33,528 bases of DNA from Micromonospora foliorum (GTDB taxonomy: Bacteria; Actinomycetota; Actinomycetes; Mycobacteriales; Micromonosporaceae): assembly GCF_022229015.1 (NCBI RefSeq), contig NZ_JAKKFF010000223.1, positions 1-33,528 on the forward strand, read 5' to 3'. Position numbers and translations under genes: made by a program. The notes beneath the pieces were generated by a model. The model searched no databases. It saw nothing but the letters and a program-made list of their open reading frames with translations, and was not told where the DNA came from. Below are positions 1 through 10,485 of this stretch, piece after piece (within the stretch, counting starts at the first letter, position 1; each line of letters begins with the position of its first letter).

Positions 1-1
1 C

Positions 2-2236
2 GGCGCCACCTGCCAGGCCCCGGACGCGCTGGCACTGCTGGCCCTCGCCGCCGCCATCCTGCTCCCGCCGCCCTGGCGCTGGGACGTGTCCGGCGTGGCG
101 GTGGTGCTCGCCACGATAGGCGCGCCGGCCGCGTTCGACCTGGCCTGGTGGTCGCCGGTGCTGGTCGGCGGAATGGTCGCCACCGTGTTCGGCATGGCCG
201 CGGTGGCCACGGAGGAGGCGCGCGCTGGGCTGTCCCGGGCCACCGTGGCCGGGGTCGTCGCGCTGCACGCCGCCGGAGCCGGACTGGTCCGCCCGTGGAC
301 CACGGCCCTGGCGCTCGGCAGCATCGCGCTGATCGGCGTGGTGGTGGCCACGCTGGGCCGTGTCCTCGCCGGCCCACAGGTCACCGACATCGACACCGAG
401 GGGATGCCTCCGCACCTGGCGCAGATCGGTGGCGCGGCGATCGGTGCCGCCCTGCTGGCCCTCCCCGGTTCGGTGGCAGCCCTGGCCGCCGAGTTCGAAC
501 ACTCGGCGCAGGTGGTGCTGACCGCCGCGCTGGCCGCGACAAGCCTCGGCCTGGCCGCCGTGGCCGCGGTCCGCCGGCAGGTGCCGCAATATCTGCCCTG
601 GGTCAGCGTGGCCGTGGTCGGCGGGGCCACCATCAGCGCCCTCGCCGCCATACCCACCGGCCTCGCCGCCGGCGTCTACGCGGCCGCCGCCGCCCTGCTC
701 GGCGTACTGGCCGAGCTGATCCGCGCGGCCACCGTGCCGCCCACCGGCGCGGCCCAGCCGGTCCGGCGCTGGGCGGTACGACTCGACGGCGCCCTGCGGC
801 GGCTGCCGGACGACCCGGAACGACGGCGGTGGCGGGTCAACCCGGCCGCGGGTGCGTTGGCCGCGGCGGCGCTTCCGACCGCTCTGGCTCTCGCCTCGAT
901 CGCACCCGCGCTGGTCACCGCCCTGGTCGAGCCGCACCGCACCCTGACCCGGATCTGGCAGGGCCCGCCGCCGGAACTGCTCACCCCACCGGCGGACGTG
1001 GTCAACCCGACCCACGTGCTGACGGCGTTGCTGCTCACCGCGACCGCCGCGCTCGCCGCCACCGGTTTCAGCGGCGGACGGCGGTCCCGGGCCGTGCCGG
1101 TGGTGCTGCCCGGGGCAGCCGTCACGCTGCTGATCGCACCCATCGCGCTGGGGCAGGGCTGGCCCGCCAGCACCGTCGCCGCGCTCTCCGTCTTCACCAT
1201 CGCGATGCTCGGTCTCGCACTGACCCCACCGCCGCCGCTGGTCGAGCGGGCCCGTTCGCTGCGGCTGGCCCGGGTGCTGGTGTTCGCCATCGGTCTGGCC
1301 GGTGGCAGCGCCGGGCTCGCCGGTAGCCTGGCCGACCGGCAGATGACCCTGTTCACCCTCGGCAGCGCGGTCGGGGTGGGCGCGGTGGCGGCGCTGTTCG
1401 GCACCACCCAGCGGGCTCGGATCCTCGGCTGGCTCTTCGCCTCACTCATGGCGCAGCTCTTCGTGCTCACCGCAGGCCTGGTCGCCGGGCTGGCGGCGGT
1501 CTGGTCCGCGTTCGGGGTGCTGGCCGTCGGCGCGGTCCTGCAGGTGCTCGCCGCGACCCTGCCCCGGCTGCGCCGCCCCGAGGCACAGCGGGAAGCCTCC
1601 ACGGTGGAATGGACCGGGTACGCTGCCGCGCTGATCGCGTTGGCCCTCGCCTTCGACTCGCCCCGACACATCGCCGCCCTGCTGGCCGCCTGGGGCGCGG
1701 TCCTCGGGGTCGCGGCGACCCGACCCGGCCGTCGGCCGGTGGAACGCCGGATCCTGTTCTGGGCGGTGGTGGTCTGTGAGATCACCGCGTGGTGGATCCT
1801 GATGCGGGTCGCCGACGTGGCGCTGCCCGAGGCGTACACGCTGCCGTTCGCCGCGTTGGCCCTCCTCGTCGGCGTCCTGGAGTTGCGCCACCGACCCGAC
1901 ATGAGCAGTTGGGTGGCGTACGGGCCGGCGCTGGTCGCGGCCTTCGTGCCGACGCTGGCCATCGTGCTGGCCACCGAGTCCAGCACGATGCGGCAGATGC
2001 TGCTGCTGCTCGGCGCGGTCGCGGTGCTGATCTTCGGCTCGTCCAGTCGGCAGCAGGCGCCGGTGATCGTCGGCGCGTCGGTCACCGCGATCGCGGCGAT
2101 CCACGCCCTGTTCAGCCTGGGCCCGTGGCTGGCGCTGATCCCGGTGGGCATCCTGCTACTGGTGCTCGGCGCGAGCAACGAACGCCGCCGCCGCGCCCAG
2201 GAACGCCTACAGACCGCCCTCCGCGGCATGAGATGA
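2..2236 (+). CDS. Large polytopic membrane protein, 5' end outside window
   Basis: Function unknown. The reading frame is open from the first complete codon (position 2), and the residues before the first possible start (GTG at 86) are already membrane-like (LALLALAAAILL), so the gene very probably begins upstream. At least 744 residues lie in the window. They are almost entirely hydrophobic stretches rich in Ala, Leu, Val and Gly, roughly 20 membrane segments. One long charged loop around residues 225-250 (counting from the GTG) contains RRLPDDPERRRWR, and the basic C-terminus (NERRRRAQERLQ) is likely cytoplasmic. I see no ATP-binding, protease or transporter signature. It ends 185 bases before the convergent purE, with an inverted repeat between them. 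It could be a polymer-export or cell-envelope protein, but nothing in the sequence decides this. Confidence 0.8.
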   Translation, partial: GATCQAPDALALLALAAAILLPPPWRWDVSGVAVVLATIGAPAAFDLAWWSPVLVGGMVATVFGMAAVATEEARAGLSRATVAGVVALHAAGAGLVRPWTTALALGSIALIGVVVATLGRVLAGPQVTDIDTEGMPPHLAQIGGAAIGAALLALPGSVAALAAEFEHSAQVVLTAALAATSLGLAAVAAVRRQVPQYLPWVSVAVVGGATISALAAIPTGLAAGVYAAAAALLGVLAELIRAATVPPTGAAQPVRRWAVRLDGALRRLPDDPERRRWRVNPAAGALAAAALPTALALASIAPALVTALVEPHRTLTRIWQGPPPELLTPPADVVNPTHVLTALLLTATAALAATGFSGGRRSRAVPVVLPGAAVTLLIAPIALGQGWPASTVAALSVFTIAMLGLALTPPPPLVERARSLRLARVLVFAIGLAGGSAGLAGSLADRQMTLFTLGSAVGVGAVAALFGTTQRARILGWLFASLMAQLFVLTAGLVAGLAAVWSAFGVLAVGAVLQVLAATLPRLRRPEAQREASTVEWTGYAAALIALALAFDSPRHIAALLAAWGAVLGVAATRPGRRPVERRILFWAVVVCEITAWWILMRVADVALPEAYTLPFAALALLVGVLELRHRPDMSSWVAYGPALVAAFVPTLAIVLATESSTMRQMLLLLGAVAVLIFGSSSRQQAPVIVGASVTAIAAIHALFSLGPWLALIPVGILLLVLGASNERRRRAQERLQTALRGMR

Positions 2237-2323
2237 AACGGAGGGTCCCTGCGAGGTGCGTGAGTGGGGACGGTTAGCGGGCCGGGCTCGCGGGCCGGGT
2301 GCTGGCGGCCGGCGGCCGGGTGC

Positions 2324-2398
2324 GTCGATCATGGAGTTGTGGTGGGGGACAAAGGGCTAGCAGCACCCTTTTTCGGGCACCACGACTGCATGATCGAC
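2324..2398. repeat. Long inverted repeat, copy 1
   Basis: Arms at 2324-2344 and 2378-2398 are complementary over 21 positions with two mismatches. The left arm begins GTCGATCATGGAGTTG. Between the arms is a second, inner hairpin AAAGGG/CCCTTT followed by a short T run. The same outer arm recurs at 19616-19690. Both copies lie between convergent genes, so a bidirectional terminator or a dispersed palindromic element is the natural reading. No coding potential. Confidence 0.75.
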
Positions 2399-2421
2399 CC
2401 CGGTTGACGGCGGGGCGAGGG

Positions 2422-2913
2422 CTAGCGCAGCGTTGCCTGGAGGGCGGCTTCCTTGGTGGCTACCAGCTTCTCCAGGTCCTGCTGGTAGGTCGTCATCTTG
2501 GCGCGCAGGCCCTCGTCGCTGGCACCGAGGATCCGTACGGCGAGCAGGCCGGCGTTGCGGGCGTTGCCGATCGACACGGTGGCGACCGGGATCCCGGCCG
2601 GCATCTGCACGATGGACAGCAGCGAGTCCATGCCGTCGAGGTGCTTCAGCGGCACCGGCACACCGATCACCGGCAGCGGCGTCACCGAGGCGACCATGCC
2701 GGGCAGCGCGGCGGCACCCCCGGCCCCCGCGATGATCACCTTGAGGCCCCGTTCGGCGGCGTCGCGCCCGTACTCGATCATCGCGACCGGAGTCCGGTGC
2801 GCCGAGATCACCCGCACCTCGTACGCCACGCCGAAGTCGTCCAACACCTCGGCGGCGGCCCGCATGGTCGGCCAGTCCGAGTCGCTGCCCATGATCAAGC
2901 CAACCGTGCTCAC
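2422..2913 (-). CDS. purE: 5-(carboxyamino)imidazole ribonucleotide mutase PurE
   Basis: Cytosolic enzyme of purine synthesis. It moves the carboxyl group of N5-CAIR to C4 to give CAIR, using the product of PurK. The 163-residue chain carries the class I PurE signatures: GSDSDWPTM near the N-terminus, SAHRTP with the catalytic His, [11 protein letters not shown] and NARNAG. I chose GTG at 2913, which gives [13 protein letters not shown], has GAAAGGG five bases upstream and matches the usual family N-terminus. A GTG at 2949 is also possible. It would overlap the purK stop in a GTGA junction and add 12 residues unlike the family. Either way purE is the second gene of a purK-purE operon. Confidence 0.96.
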   Translation of the reverse strand: MSTVGLIMGSDSDWPTMRAAAEVLDDFGVAYEVRVISAHRTPVAMIEYGRDAAERGLKVIIAGAGGAAALPGMVASVTPLPVIGVPVPLKHLDGMDSLLSIVQMPAGIPVATVSIGNARNAGLLAVRILGASDEGLRAKMTTYQQDLEKLVATKEAALQATLR

Positions 2914-2945
2914 TGCGGCCCTTTCGTCGTTCCCGAAACCGTGGC

Positions 2946-4121
2946 TCACTCGTGGCCCTCGCGCAGCCAGCGCGCTGCCCGTGCGGCCCGGGCCCGCAGG
3001 TCGTCCAGGTCGTCGCCGAGCACCGTGACGTGCCCGATCTTGCGGCCAGGTCGTACCTGCTTGCCGTACAGGTGCACCTTGGCGCCCGGCTCGGCCGCGA
3101 AGAGGTGGTGCAACCGCTCGTCGATCGACATTCCGCCCGGCTCACCGCCGAGCACGTTCGCCGACACCACCACCGGGGCGGTCAGCGCGGTGTCACCCAT
3201 CGGGTAGTCCAGCACGGCCCGCAGGTGCTGCTCGAACTGGGAGGTCCGGGCACCCTCGATGGTCCAGTGCCCGGAGTTGTGCGGACGCATCGCCAGCTCG
3301 TTGACCACGATCGCGGGCCGGCCGGCGTCGTCGCGTACCTCGAACAGCTCCACGGCCAGCAGGCCGATCACACCGAGCGCGGTGGCCAGGTCGATGGCGA
3401 GCTGCTGAGCGGAGACCGCCAACTCCTCGTCCAGGCCGGGCGCCGGGGCCAGCACCTCCACGTTGATGCCGTCGCGCTGTACCGTCTCGACCACCGGGTA
3501 CGCGGCCACCTGACCGAACGGCGACCGGGCCACCTGCACGGCCAACTCCCGTCGCAGCGGCACCCGCTCCTCGACGATCAGCCGGGTGCCGCCGGCGAGC
3601 AGCGTGGTCGCCAGCTCGGTGGCCTGAGCGGCGTCGTCGACCATCCAGACGCCCCGGCCGTCGTAGCCACCCCGGGCCGCCTTGAGCACCACCGGCCAGC
3701 CGACCTGCTCACCGAAGCCGACGAGGTCTGCGGGCTCGCCGACCGGCCGCCAGGCCGGGTTGGGCGCACCCAGCTCGGTCAGGCGTTCCCGCATGACCTG
3801 CTTGTCCTGGGCGTGCAGGAGCGCGTCCGCCGGCGGGTAGAGGGCCACCCCTTCCGCCGCCAGCGTGCGGATGTGCTCGGAGGGCACCTGCTCGTGGTCG
3901 AAGGTGACGACGTCGCAGCCCTTGGCGAAGGTGCGCAGGGCGGCCAGGTCGGTGTGATCGCCGTACTGGACGTCGGCGGCGACCAGCGCCGCGCCGTCGT
4001 CGGGGGCGGTCGCGAGCACACGCAGTGACTGGCCGAGGGCGATCGCGGCCTGGTGGGTCATGCGGGCCAACTGGCCGCCACCCACCATGCCGACAACTGG
4101 CAGACCGGTACGGGAATCCAT
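2946..4121 (-). CDS. purK: N5-carboxyaminoimidazole ribonucleotide synthase PurK
   Basis: ATP-grasp enzyme that carboxylates AIR with bicarbonate and ATP to N5-CAIR, the substrate of the adjacent PurE. The 391 residues are of family length. The N-terminus has the nucleotide-fold motif [13 protein letters not shown]. The ATP-grasp part shows [16 protein letters not shown] near residue 165, and the metal/substrate region is [17 protein letters not shown] near residue 275. ATG at 4121 fits the family. A TAGGCT box lies nine bases upstream (4131-4136), so the transcript is probably leaderless or nearly so. purE follows with its start in or just after the purK stop. Confidence 0.97.
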   Translation of the reverse strand: MDSRTGLPVVGMVGGGQLARMTHQAAIALGQSLRVLATAPDDGAALVAADVQYGDHTDLAALRTFAKGCDVVTFDHEQVPSEHIRTLAAEGVALYPPADALLHAQDKQVMRERLTELGAPNPAWRPVGEPADLVGFGEQVGWPVVLKAARGGYDGRGVWMVDDAAQATELATTLLAGGTRLIVEERVPLRRELAVQVARSPFGQVAAYPVVETVQRDGINVEVLAPAPGLDEELAVSAQQLAIDLATALGVIGLLAVELFEVRDDAGRPAIVVNELAMRPHNSGHWTIEGARTSQFEQHLRAVLDYPMGDTALTAPVVVSANVLGGEPGGMSIDERLHHLFAAEPGAKVHLYGKQVRPGRKIGHVTVLGDDLDDLRARAARAARWLREGHE

Positions 4122-4130
4122 AGCGCGGCC

Positions 4131-4136
4131 AGCCTA
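4131..4136 (-). promoter_or_regulatory. Candidate -10 box for purKE
   Basis: On the minus strand TAGGCT sits nine bases before the purK ATG, in the TANNNT form usual for the actinobacterial housekeeping sigma factor. No convincing -35 is visible. Transcription would begin almost at the start codon. Confidence 0.4.
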
Positions 4137-4242
4137 TCCGGGCCGCCGACGGGCCCACCCGGAGGGCCGGCGACCCGCCTCGGAGGCCCTGGAGAGCCCC
4201 TCCGACGTGCCGCGTGGGCGACTACCGGGCGTGGCCGTGCGT

Positions 4243-6279
<2,037 letters not shown>

Positions 6280-6285
6280 CTGACG

Positions 6286-6291
6286 ACCATA
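6286..6291 (-). promoter_or_regulatory. Candidate leaderless -10 box for the DUF255 gene
   Basis: TATGGT on the minus strand ends six bases before the GTG start at 6279. No ribosome-binding site lies between, so transcription probably starts at the start codon. Confidence 0.45.
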
Positions 6292-6348
6292 GCCAGCCCC
6301 GGCGCGGACCGCGCGGCCTCCACCCGTACGGTCAACTGCCCGCCACGG

Positions 6349-8880
6349 TCAGGAGGCGCCGTCAGCGCGGAGCCGGAACACGTTCGACTCCGCCGAGTCG
6401 CGCAGCGACCCCAGCACGGCGCCGATCTTGTCCGCCGGCATCGGCTTGAAGAAGTGGTAGCCCTGCGCGGAGGTGCAACCCAGCTCGGTCAGGGCCATCC
6501 GCTGTTCGGCGGTCTCCACCCCTTCGGCGACCACCCGCAGCCCCAACTCGTGGGCGAGGCCCACGGTCGTCCGGACGATCGCGGCGGCCTCCGGCGAGTC
6601 GGCCATCCGGATGACGAACGAGCGGTCCACCTTCAACTCGTCCACCGCGATCCGGGTGAGGAAGGTCAGCGACGAGAAGCCGGTGCCGAAGTCGTCGACC
6701 GCGAGTTGCACGCCCATCGAGCGGAGCGTCGCCAACACCTCGTCGATGACCTCCAGCTCGCTCATCACCACCGTCTCGGTGATCTCCAGAACGAGCCGGT
6801 GCGGCGGCACCTGGTGGCGGCGCAACGCTTCGGCGATCTCCGCCGGAAGTCGGGGGTCGAGCAGGCTGCGCGCCGACAGGTTGACCGAGATCGGGACGTC
6901 CAACCCGTCCCGGGCCCAACTGGCGGCCACGCTGAGCGCCTTGTTCAGCACGTAGCGGGTGAAGGTGCCGAGCTGCTCGCTGTTCTCCACCGGCCGGATG
7001 AAGTCGGCCGGGTTCAGCCACCCCCGCCGGGGGTGCTGCCAACGGATCAGCGCCTCCACCCCGGTGGGGGCACCCGTGGCCAGGTCGACCGCCGGCTGCA
7101 GTGCCAACACCAGCTGATCGTCGACCTTCAACGCCTCACGCAACTCGGCCAGCAGGGCGAGCTGGTCGGTGCTGGCCGCGTCGTGCGCGCTGTCGTACGC
7201 GGCGACGTTGCCGCCGCCCTCCTTGGCCTGGTACATCGCGATGTCGGCCCGACGCAGCAGCTCGGTCAGGTCCGCGGTGCCAGCGGTGGCCACCACCACC
7301 CCGACCGAAACCTCGATGGACATCCGTACGCCGGCCACCTCGGTCGGCGCGGCCAGCCGCTCGGCGATCTCGCGGGCCTGGCGCAACGCGTGGGCCATCG
7401 GGGCGGCCCGGTCGCCGAGGACCGGCACCGCCGTGAGCAGCAGCGCGAACTCGTCGCCGCCGAGTCGGCCGAGCAGGTCGCCGCTGCGGACCAGCGTGTT
7501 GAGTCGGTTCGCGGTCAGCCGCAGCAGCTGGTCACCCGCCGCGTGGCCGAGGGTGTCGTTGACTTCCTTGAACTGGTTGATGTCCAGCAGCAGCAGCGCC
7601 ACCGGGTGATCGTGGCTGAGCTGTCGCAGCGACTGGTCGCCCTTGCTCAGCATCGCCGCCCGGTTGGCGAGCCCGGTGAGCGGGTCGTGCACCGCCTCGT
7701 ACGACGAACGGGCGGTCACCAGCCGCAGCTCGTGGTGGGTCGCGGCGTCGTGCAACGCGGCGGCGAGCGCGTCGCCGAACGCGGCCACCGCGTCGTGTTC
7801 CCGGGCCGTGGGCGGGGCCGAGCGGGGGAACCGCACCCGCAGCCGACCGACCGGCGCGGCGCCGACCGACAGCGCCCGGCTCAGCTCGTGCTCGTCCGGC
7901 TCCGACTGGGCCGGTGGGCCGGTCTCCCGGTCGACCAGTTGACCGCTGGCGTCGCCCCGGTAGCGGTGCCACCGCCCGTCGGCCCGGGCCACGTCGACGT
8001 CCACCAGTTCGGCGTTGAACAGCGTCAGCGCGCCGGTGACCGCCGCGCTGGCCACGCCCCGCTCGTCGAGCTGGTTGAGGGCCGCGGTGGCCTCGGCGAA
8101 GGCCCGCCAGGTGCGGCGCTCCTGATCGGAGCGCAGCCGGTAACGGTAGGTCTGCTGCAGCAGCCACAGCAGCGGCGGCAGCAACAGCAACCAGCGCGGG
8201 TCGAGCTCCAGCAGAGCGACCACCACGAGGCCGACCGCAACGTTGCCGACGAACATCAGCAGCTTGCCGCGGAGCGCGGCGAGCAGCGGTGGCCCGATCG
8301 GCAGCCCGTGTCGCAGACCCAGCGTCACGCCGCCCAGCCAGGCGGTCACCAGGAGGTACGTCACCGAACCGGCGATCACGGCCAGCGCCAGCATCGGGGT
8401 GGGCGGAGAGAGCAGCGGCCGACCGAGCGCGGTGGTCACGGAGACGGCCAGTGCCGACGCGGCGGCCAGCGACGCGGCGATCCGGACGATCTCCAGGGCC
8501 GGACGGCGGTCGTTGTGCAGTGACAGCATCGTCCAGGCCAGCCCGGTGCCGAGCAGCGTGGCGGACGGGAGCCAGCCGGCCGGAGTCAGGTAGAGGCAGA
8601 CGATCAGGGCCGCCTCGCCCCAGGTAATGCTGACCATTCCCGCGGCCGAGCGGAACCGCAGCCGGGCGAGCTGGGCGAGGGCCAGGACGGCGACGGCGAT
8701 GCCGAAGCGGGCCGGGCCACCGAGGGGGTCGTCGGCCGGCAGCCGGACCGGGAGGGTCAACCCGACCGCGGCGGCGGCCAGGGCGGTCAGCGTGACGGCG
8801 GCGGTGAGCACCAGCAGCCGGCCCGGTGTGCCACGCACCCCGAGCCGATCGAACGGGTCGTCGGCCGGACCGGAGGTCAT
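6349..8880 (-). CDS. Membrane GGDEF-EAL cyclic di-GMP turnover protein
   Basis: An 843-residue bifunctional candidate for c-di-GMP synthesis and hydrolysis. Residues 20-240 form a membrane sensor of about six to eight helices. Residues 255-385 look like a GAF-type domain. The cyclase domain has an intact GGDEF at 474-478 and an RSGD inhibitory site at 465-468, with the canonical five-residue spacing. The phosphodiesterase domain has E609-A-L-I-R-W, NLSAR, EITET, DDFGTG at 729-734, DELKVDR with K750, AEGVET and a final QGYHFFKPMP. No catalytic residue seems lost, so both activities are plausible. The ATG has GGGGGAGG just three bases upstream, a poor spacing. A short upstream ORF overlaps the start by ATGA and may deliver the ribosomes. 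The signal sensed is unknown. Confidence 0.95.
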   Translation of the reverse strand: MTSGPADDPFDRLGVRGTPGRLLVLTAAVTLTALAAAAVGLTLPVRLPADDPLGGPARFGIAVAVLALAQLARLRFRSAAGMVSITWGEAALIVCLYLTPAGWLPSATLLGTGLAWTMLSLHNDRRPALEIVRIAASLAAASALAVSVTTALGRPLLSPPTPMLALAVIAGSVTYLLVTAWLGGVTLGLRHGLPIGPPLLAALRGKLLMFVGNVAVGLVVVALLELDPRWLLLLPPLLWLLQQTYRYRLRSDQERRTWRAFAEATAALNQLDERGVASAAVTGALTLFNAELVDVDVARADGRWHRYRGDASGQLVDRETGPPAQSEPDEHELSRALSVGAAPVGRLRVRFPRSAPPTAREHDAVAAFGDALAAALHDAATHHELRLVTARSSYEAVHDPLTGLANRAAMLSKGDQSLRQLSHDHPVALLLLDINQFKEVNDTLGHAAGDQLLRLTANRLNTLVRSGDLLGRLGGDEFALLLTAVPVLGDRAAPMAHALRQAREIAERLAAPTEVAGVRMSIEVSVGVVVATAGTADLTELLRRADIAMYQAKEGGGNVAAYDSAHDAASTDQLALLAELREALKVDDQLVLALQPAVDLATGAPTGVEALIRWQHPRRGWLNPADFIRPVENSEQLGTFTRYVLNKALSVAASWARDGLDVPISVNLSARSLLDPRLPAEIAEALRRHQVPPHRLVLEITETVVMSELEVIDEVLATLRSMGVQLAVDDFGTGFSSLTFLTRIAVDELKVDRSFVIRMADSPEAAAIVRTTVGLAHELGLRVVAEGVETAEQRMALTELGCTSAQGYHFFKPMPADKIGAVLGSLRDSAESNVFRLRADGAS

Positions 8881-8942
8881 CGACCTCCCCCGTCAGCCGA
8901 CCGACCGACGTCGCGGCGGGCGGCCGGTGCTGTGCTGGTCAT
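8877..8942 (-). CDS. Possible 21-codon leader ORF coupled to the GGDEF-EAL gene
   Basis: Reading begins at ATG 8942 with MTSTAPAARRDV and stops with a TGA that overlaps the GGDEF-EAL start in an ATGA junction. A strong purine run (GGGAGGGGG) sits about five bases before its ATG, whereas the main gene has its own run only three bases from its start. The peptide is Ala/Arg/Gly-rich and resembles nothing I know, so the act of translation may matter more than the product. Its length is within what chance allows in GC-rich DNA. Confidence 0.35.
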   Translation of the reverse strand: MTSTAPAARRDVGRSADGGGR

Positions 8943-8992
8943 CGGCGCCCCCTCCCGCACACGGCTCGGAGACTTTTGGTCCCCCCGGCGGA

Positions 8993-9019
8993 AGGCTAAG
9001 CCAAACCGGGTGGCCGCAA
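8993..9019 (-). promoter_or_regulatory. Candidate promoter of the GGDEF-EAL gene
   Basis: On the minus strand a -35-like TTGCGG (9014-9019) and a -10-like TAGCCT (8993-8998) are separated by 15 bases. Transcription would start near 8986, giving a leader of about 105 bases that contains a hairpin (GGGGAC, loop CAAAA, GTCTCC) and the micro-ORF at 8877-8942. The spacer is short, so this is tentative. Confidence 0.35.
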
Positions 9020-9040
9020 CAGGGGGCGACCAACCGGTTC

Positions 9041-9115
9041 GGCGTGATTCATGCGCGGACTACCCGTTCAGGTGCTGCTGGTGCCCATTGGGAGCGGGCG
9101 TGGATGAATCACGCC
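9041..9115. repeat. Perfect 12-bp inverted repeat across a gene end
   Basis: GGCGTGATTCAT at 9041-9052 and its exact complement at 9104-9115 enclose 51 bases. The right arm and most of the loop encode the last 19 codons of the small membrane protein at 9060-9353; the left arm lies after its stop. It may be a palindromic element that captured the gene's 3' end, or a termination structure. Confidence 0.5.
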
Positions 9116-9353
9116 CCCCGGTCCCGTCTGTCGGATCGACGACTGCCGCATCGGCCCTGGTCGGGTCGGTCGACCCGGACTGCTGGGGGAAACGGTCCGG
9201 CAGGCGGCGCAGCCGAGCGTTCATGTTGCGGATCAGCAGGATGGTCGCGGTGGCCAGCAGCAGGATGAGGAAGAGGCCCATCGGCCCGGCCAGACCACCC
9301 GTGCGGGTGTCCCCGAAGTTGTTCTCCGCGAGCACCTGGGCAGCGGTCAGCAT
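9060..9353 (-). CDS. Small single-pass membrane protein next to mca
   Basis: A 97-residue protein of unknown function. Residues 1-22 are polar, residues 24-41 form one membrane helix (GPMGLFLILLLATATILLI), and a basic stretch follows (RNMNARLRRLPDRFPQ), so the C-terminal tail should be cytoplasmic. The tail is Asp/Thr/Gly-rich, looks disordered, and is partly encoded by the inverted repeat at 9041-9115. ATG at 9353 has GGAGG six bases upstream. A short membrane protein in this position, directly after mca, is conserved in actinobacteria (Rv1083 in M. tuberculosis, from memory), and the two are probably co-transcribed. It may tether or assist a partner; there is no direct evidence. Confidence 0.8.
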   Translation of the reverse strand: MLTAAQVLAENNFGDTRTGGLAGPMGLFLILLLATATILLIRNMNARLRRLPDRFPQQSGSTDPTRADAAVVDPTDGTGGRDSSTPAPNGHQQHLNG

Positions 9354-9401
9354 GGCGTTCCTCCGATGTGCGGTTGGTAACCAGGGTAGCCCCGCCGGGA
9401 A

Positions 9402-10283
9402 TCAGCGCGCGTGCGCCGTCTCCCGCACTCCCGCGAAGAGATCGGACTCGGGCAGCGGGCTGTCGACCATCGAGCGGGCCAGCTCGTAGTCCTCGGTCGG
9501 CCAGGCGCGTTTCTGGAGCTCCATCGGCACGTGGAACCAGAAGCCGTCCGGGTCGACCTGGGTGGCGTGGGCGCGCAGCGCGTCATCTCGGACCGGGAAG
9601 TATTCGGCGCACTCCACCCGGGTGGTGATCCGGGGGCCCTTGTCAGGCCGATCCTCCCACCGCTTGAGCCACTCCTCGTAGGGCGACTCCAGACCGGCGG
9701 CCAGCATGCCCTCGTGCAGGGCCATGATCTTGCCCTTGGAGAAGCCGATGTCGTAGTAGAGCTTCAGCGGCTGCCAGGGCGCGCCCAGCTCCGGGTAGCG
9801 CTCCGGGTCACCGGCGGCCTCGAACGCGGCCACGCTCACCTTGTGGCACATGATGTGGTCCGGGTGCGGGTAGCCGCCCTCTTCGTCGTACGTGGTCACG
9901 ACGTGCGGACGGAACTCGCGCATCAGCCGCACCAGCGGGCCCGCGGCGACCTCGACGTCCTGGAGGGCGAAACAGCCCTCGGGCAGCGGTGGCAGCGGAT
10001 CGCCTTCGGGCAGGCCCGAGTCGACGAAGCCCAGCCAGGCCTGATCGACGCCGAGGATCGCCCGCGCGGCGTCCATCTCGGCTCGCCGGATCTCGCCGAT
10101 GTTGGCCCACACGTCGGGCCGGTCCAGCTTGGGGTTGAGCACGCTCCCGCGCTCGCCGCCGGTGCACGTCACGACCAGGACGTCCACCCCCTGGGCGACA
10201 TATTTCGCCGTCGTCGCCGCGCCCTTGCTCGACTCGTCGTCCGGGTGCGCGTGCACGGCCATGAGACGCAGTTGCTCTGCCAA
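9402..10283 (-). CDS. mca: Mycothiol S-conjugate amidase Mca
   Basis: Zinc amidase that cleaves mycothiol S-conjugates of electrophiles into a mercapturic acid, which is exported, and GlcN-Ins, which is recycled. The 293 residues match the LmbE/PIG-L family. The zinc site is formed by AHPDD (H13, D16) and HPDH (H140, H143). Lys20 in ESSKG is the residue I recall separating Mca from the deacetylase MshB, which has Ser there. The start is a TTG at 10283 with GAGGAG eight bases upstream. The small membrane protein follows 48 bases downstream, and the divergent DUF4307 gene starts 202 bases away. This gene marks the organism as a mycothiol producer. Confidence 0.96.
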   Translation of the reverse strand: MAEQLRLMAVHAHPDDESSKGAATTAKYVAQGVDVLVVTCTGGERGSVLNPKLDRPDVWANIGEIRRAEMDAARAILGVDQAWLGFVDSGLPEGDPLPPLPEGCFALQDVEVAAGPLVRLMREFRPHVVTTYDEEGGYPHPDHIMCHKVSVAAFEAAGDPERYPELGAPWQPLKLYYDIGFSKGKIMALHEGMLAAGLESPYEEWLKRWEDRPDKGPRITTRVECAEYFPVRDDALRAHATQVDPDGFWFHVPMELQKRAWPTEDYELARSMVDSPLPESDLFAGVRETAHAR

Positions 10284-10396
10284 CTTCGGCGCTCCTCGTC
10301 TGTGCCGGACGGTGGACCCGACCGGGCTCGACCGGCTGACCTGCCGGGATCTTCCTCACCGCACCCTGCCGCCGGCCACCAGCGCCGGGCATGACC

Positions 10397-10450
10397 TGCC
10401 ATTCCTGCCGCTGGACCGGGTGGGAGGATGGGGCTCTGCCATTCTTGCCG
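10397..10450. promoter_or_regulatory. Direct repeat in the mca/DUF4307 divergent region
   Basis: TGCCATTCCTGCCG at 10397-10410 recurs as TGCCATTCTTGCCG at 10437-10450, differing at one base, exactly 40 bases apart. They lie between two divergent starts, close to four helical turns apart, so they could bind one regulator on a single DNA face. No known motif is recognised. Confidence 0.35.
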
Positions 10451-10485
10451 ATGCCGCCGACAACAACGCCAGGAGATACCCGCCG

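Noticed and set aside
6302..6314. Palindrome GCGCGGACCGCGC as a terminator
   Set aside because: The centre is a single base, so it cannot form a hairpin with that stem in RNA, and it lies at a promoter rather than after a gene.
8881..9059. c-di-GMP riboswitch (GEMM) ahead of the GGDEF-EAL gene
   Set aside because: Neither the GGACGCAAAGCC-type core nor the receptor elements of GEMM-I are seen on either strand.
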